A stretch of DNA of 64,000 nt from JALZAI01 sp038212215 (lineage in GTDB: Bacteria > Actinomycetota > Actinomycetes > Mycobacteriales > Jatrophihabitantaceae): assembly GCA_038212215.1 (NCBI GenBank), contig JBBQUT010000018.1:1-64000 (forward strand), in the 5' to 3' direction. This document shows, in pieces, positions 63,384-64,000 of this stretch; position 1 is the stretch's first letter; every line of letters begins with the position of its first letter. The notes beneath the pieces were generated by a model, which was not told where the DNA came from, searched no databases, and saw only the letters and a list, made by a program, of their open reading frames with translations. A program made the translations under genes and the position numbers.

Positions 63384-64000
63384 TCAGGCCACCCGCCGCG
63401 CGAAGACGGTGTACGTGCCGTAGTGCGAGACGAAGGAGCCACCCAGCGTCATGATCGCAGCGCGCAAGGCCAGACTCAGCTCGTCCAGCCGTTGTGCCGG
63501 CAGCGCCAGGTGGTCGCTGTGCGTGCGTGCCATGCCGACCCACTCGTCGGCGGTGAACGTGCGCTGCCAGGGATAGTGCTTGACGGTGACTTCGTCGAAG
63601 CGCGGATCGGACTCGAACCCATCGGCGTGCGGACGATCGCTTTGCTTGCTACGCCCTGCCATGACCGAATGGATGAGTTCGGGGGCGTGCTCGGCATACA
63701 CGGCGTCCAGAGCCCGGTGCACCGGGTCGTCTAGATCGTCGTAGTTCCAGAAGAGCGCGGCAACTCCGCCCGGGCGCAGCACCGTCGCCACCTTGGGCAC
63801 GCCGCGGCGCGGATCGACCCAGTGCCAGGCCTGCCCGCAGGTGATCAGGTTGAACCTGCGCCCGGCGTCGTCCCAAGTCTCGAAATACCCTGTTTCCACG
63901 TCGACTCCGTGAGCTCTGGCGACCTCGGCCATGCGCGGGTCGGGCTCGACGCCGAGCACGGTCAACCCGCGCGCCGCGAGCGGCACGGCAGCCTTTCCAG
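63384..64000 (-). CDS. Class I SAM-dependent methyltransferase, N-terminus beyond the window edge
   Basis: The frame is open to the right edge, so about 205 C-terminal residues are present. The edge falls at SAM motif I: GKAAVPLAARGLTVLGVEPD, with the acidic residue following. Then ITCGQAWHWVDPRR (motif of the SmtA/YcgJ-type methyltransferases), VLRPGGVAALFWNYDD, and FVSHYGTYTVFARR at the C-terminus. Resembles mycobacterial methyltransferases of unknown substrate. A GTG at 63986 is in frame but cannot be the true start because it would omit half of motif I. Confidence 0.85.
   Translation of the reverse strand, partial: GKAAVPLAARGLTVLGVEPDPRMAEVARAHGVDVETGYFETWDDAGRRFNLITCGQAWHWVDPRRGVPKVATVLRPGGVAALFWNYDDLDDPVHRALDAVYAEHAPELIHSVMAGRSKQSDRPHADGFESDPRFDEVTVKHYPWQRTFTADEWVGMARTHSDHLALPAQRLDELSLALRAAIMTLGGSFVSHYGTYTVFARRVA

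Overview
The window is 64 kb of densely coding, high-GC DNA with many GTG starts and many 1-4 base overlaps between stop and start codons. It looks chromosomal and comes from an actinomycete. Many gene products resemble Mycobacterium tuberculosis families: an LppZ-like lipoprotein, a CFP6-like PH-domain protein, gatCAB with an ACT-domain protein and ligA, mnmA next to a cysteine desulfurase, etfBA, and an Rv2175c-like DNA-binding protein. The order from about 2.5 to 27 kb recalls the M. tuberculosis Rv3003-Rv3029c neighbourhood. A C50 carotenoid-type cyclase pair (crtYc/crtYd), a NifJ cassette and an F420-type oxidoreductase suggest a non-mycobacterial relative (Frankia/Nakamurella/Jatrophihabitans-like lineages are possible). 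The genus cannot be fixed from sequence alone. No rRNA, tRNA, CRISPR array, insertion sequence or prophage was recognised.

Layout. 0-15 kb: end of an NlpC/P60 hydrolase, ilvD, a PH-domain protein, a 2-hydroxyacid dehydrogenase, an lppZ/BtuF-like/FhuF-like operon, a multicopper oxidase, the translationally coupled gatC-gatA-gatB-methyltransferase-DUF4126 operon, an ACT protein and a PAP2 phosphatase. 15-27 kb: ligA, uppP coupled to a glycogen-debranching-type glucosidase, a tRNA-thiolation pair (cysteine desulfurase, mnmA) followed by a MetE-like gene, an MFS exporter and etfBA. 27-38 kb: an S9 peptidase, an AsnB-type amidotransferase and a carboxylate-amine ligase/ATP-grasp fusion that probably make or process a small peptide, two more MetE-like proteins, a FetB-like permease and an LLM oxidoreductase. 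38-47 kb: OsmC, a zinc-ribbon serine protease, a MoxR/vWA pair, aquaporin, an acyl-CoA ligase and a phosphotriesterase-family hydrolase. 47-54 kb: a three-gene pyruvate:ferredoxin oxidoreductase cassette. 54-64 kb: enoyl-CoA hydratase, an ABC ATPase, an HtrA-like protease, glgX, crtI-crtB, and on the opposite strand an Rv2175c-like gene with crtYc-crtYd. A methyltransferase is cut by the right edge.

The most striking observation is a family of 71-74 bp repeats at four loci, nine copies in all. Each copy is itself a 24-25 codon reading frame. It starts at GTG/ATG-AGC, and its TGA stop overlaps the start codon of the next gene (or of the next repeat copy) as GTGA or ATGA. Single copies lie before ilvD, between gatC and gatA, and between moxR and the vWA gene. 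Six tandem copies form a relay of overlapping mini-ORFs running into the fetB-like gene. The architecture matches what is known of mycobacterial MIRU elements (insertion at DTGA translational-coupling sites). A second small family, twin hairpins with the same stem and the same 24-base loop length but unrelated loop sequence, brackets a segment holding a truncated sigma-factor remnant.
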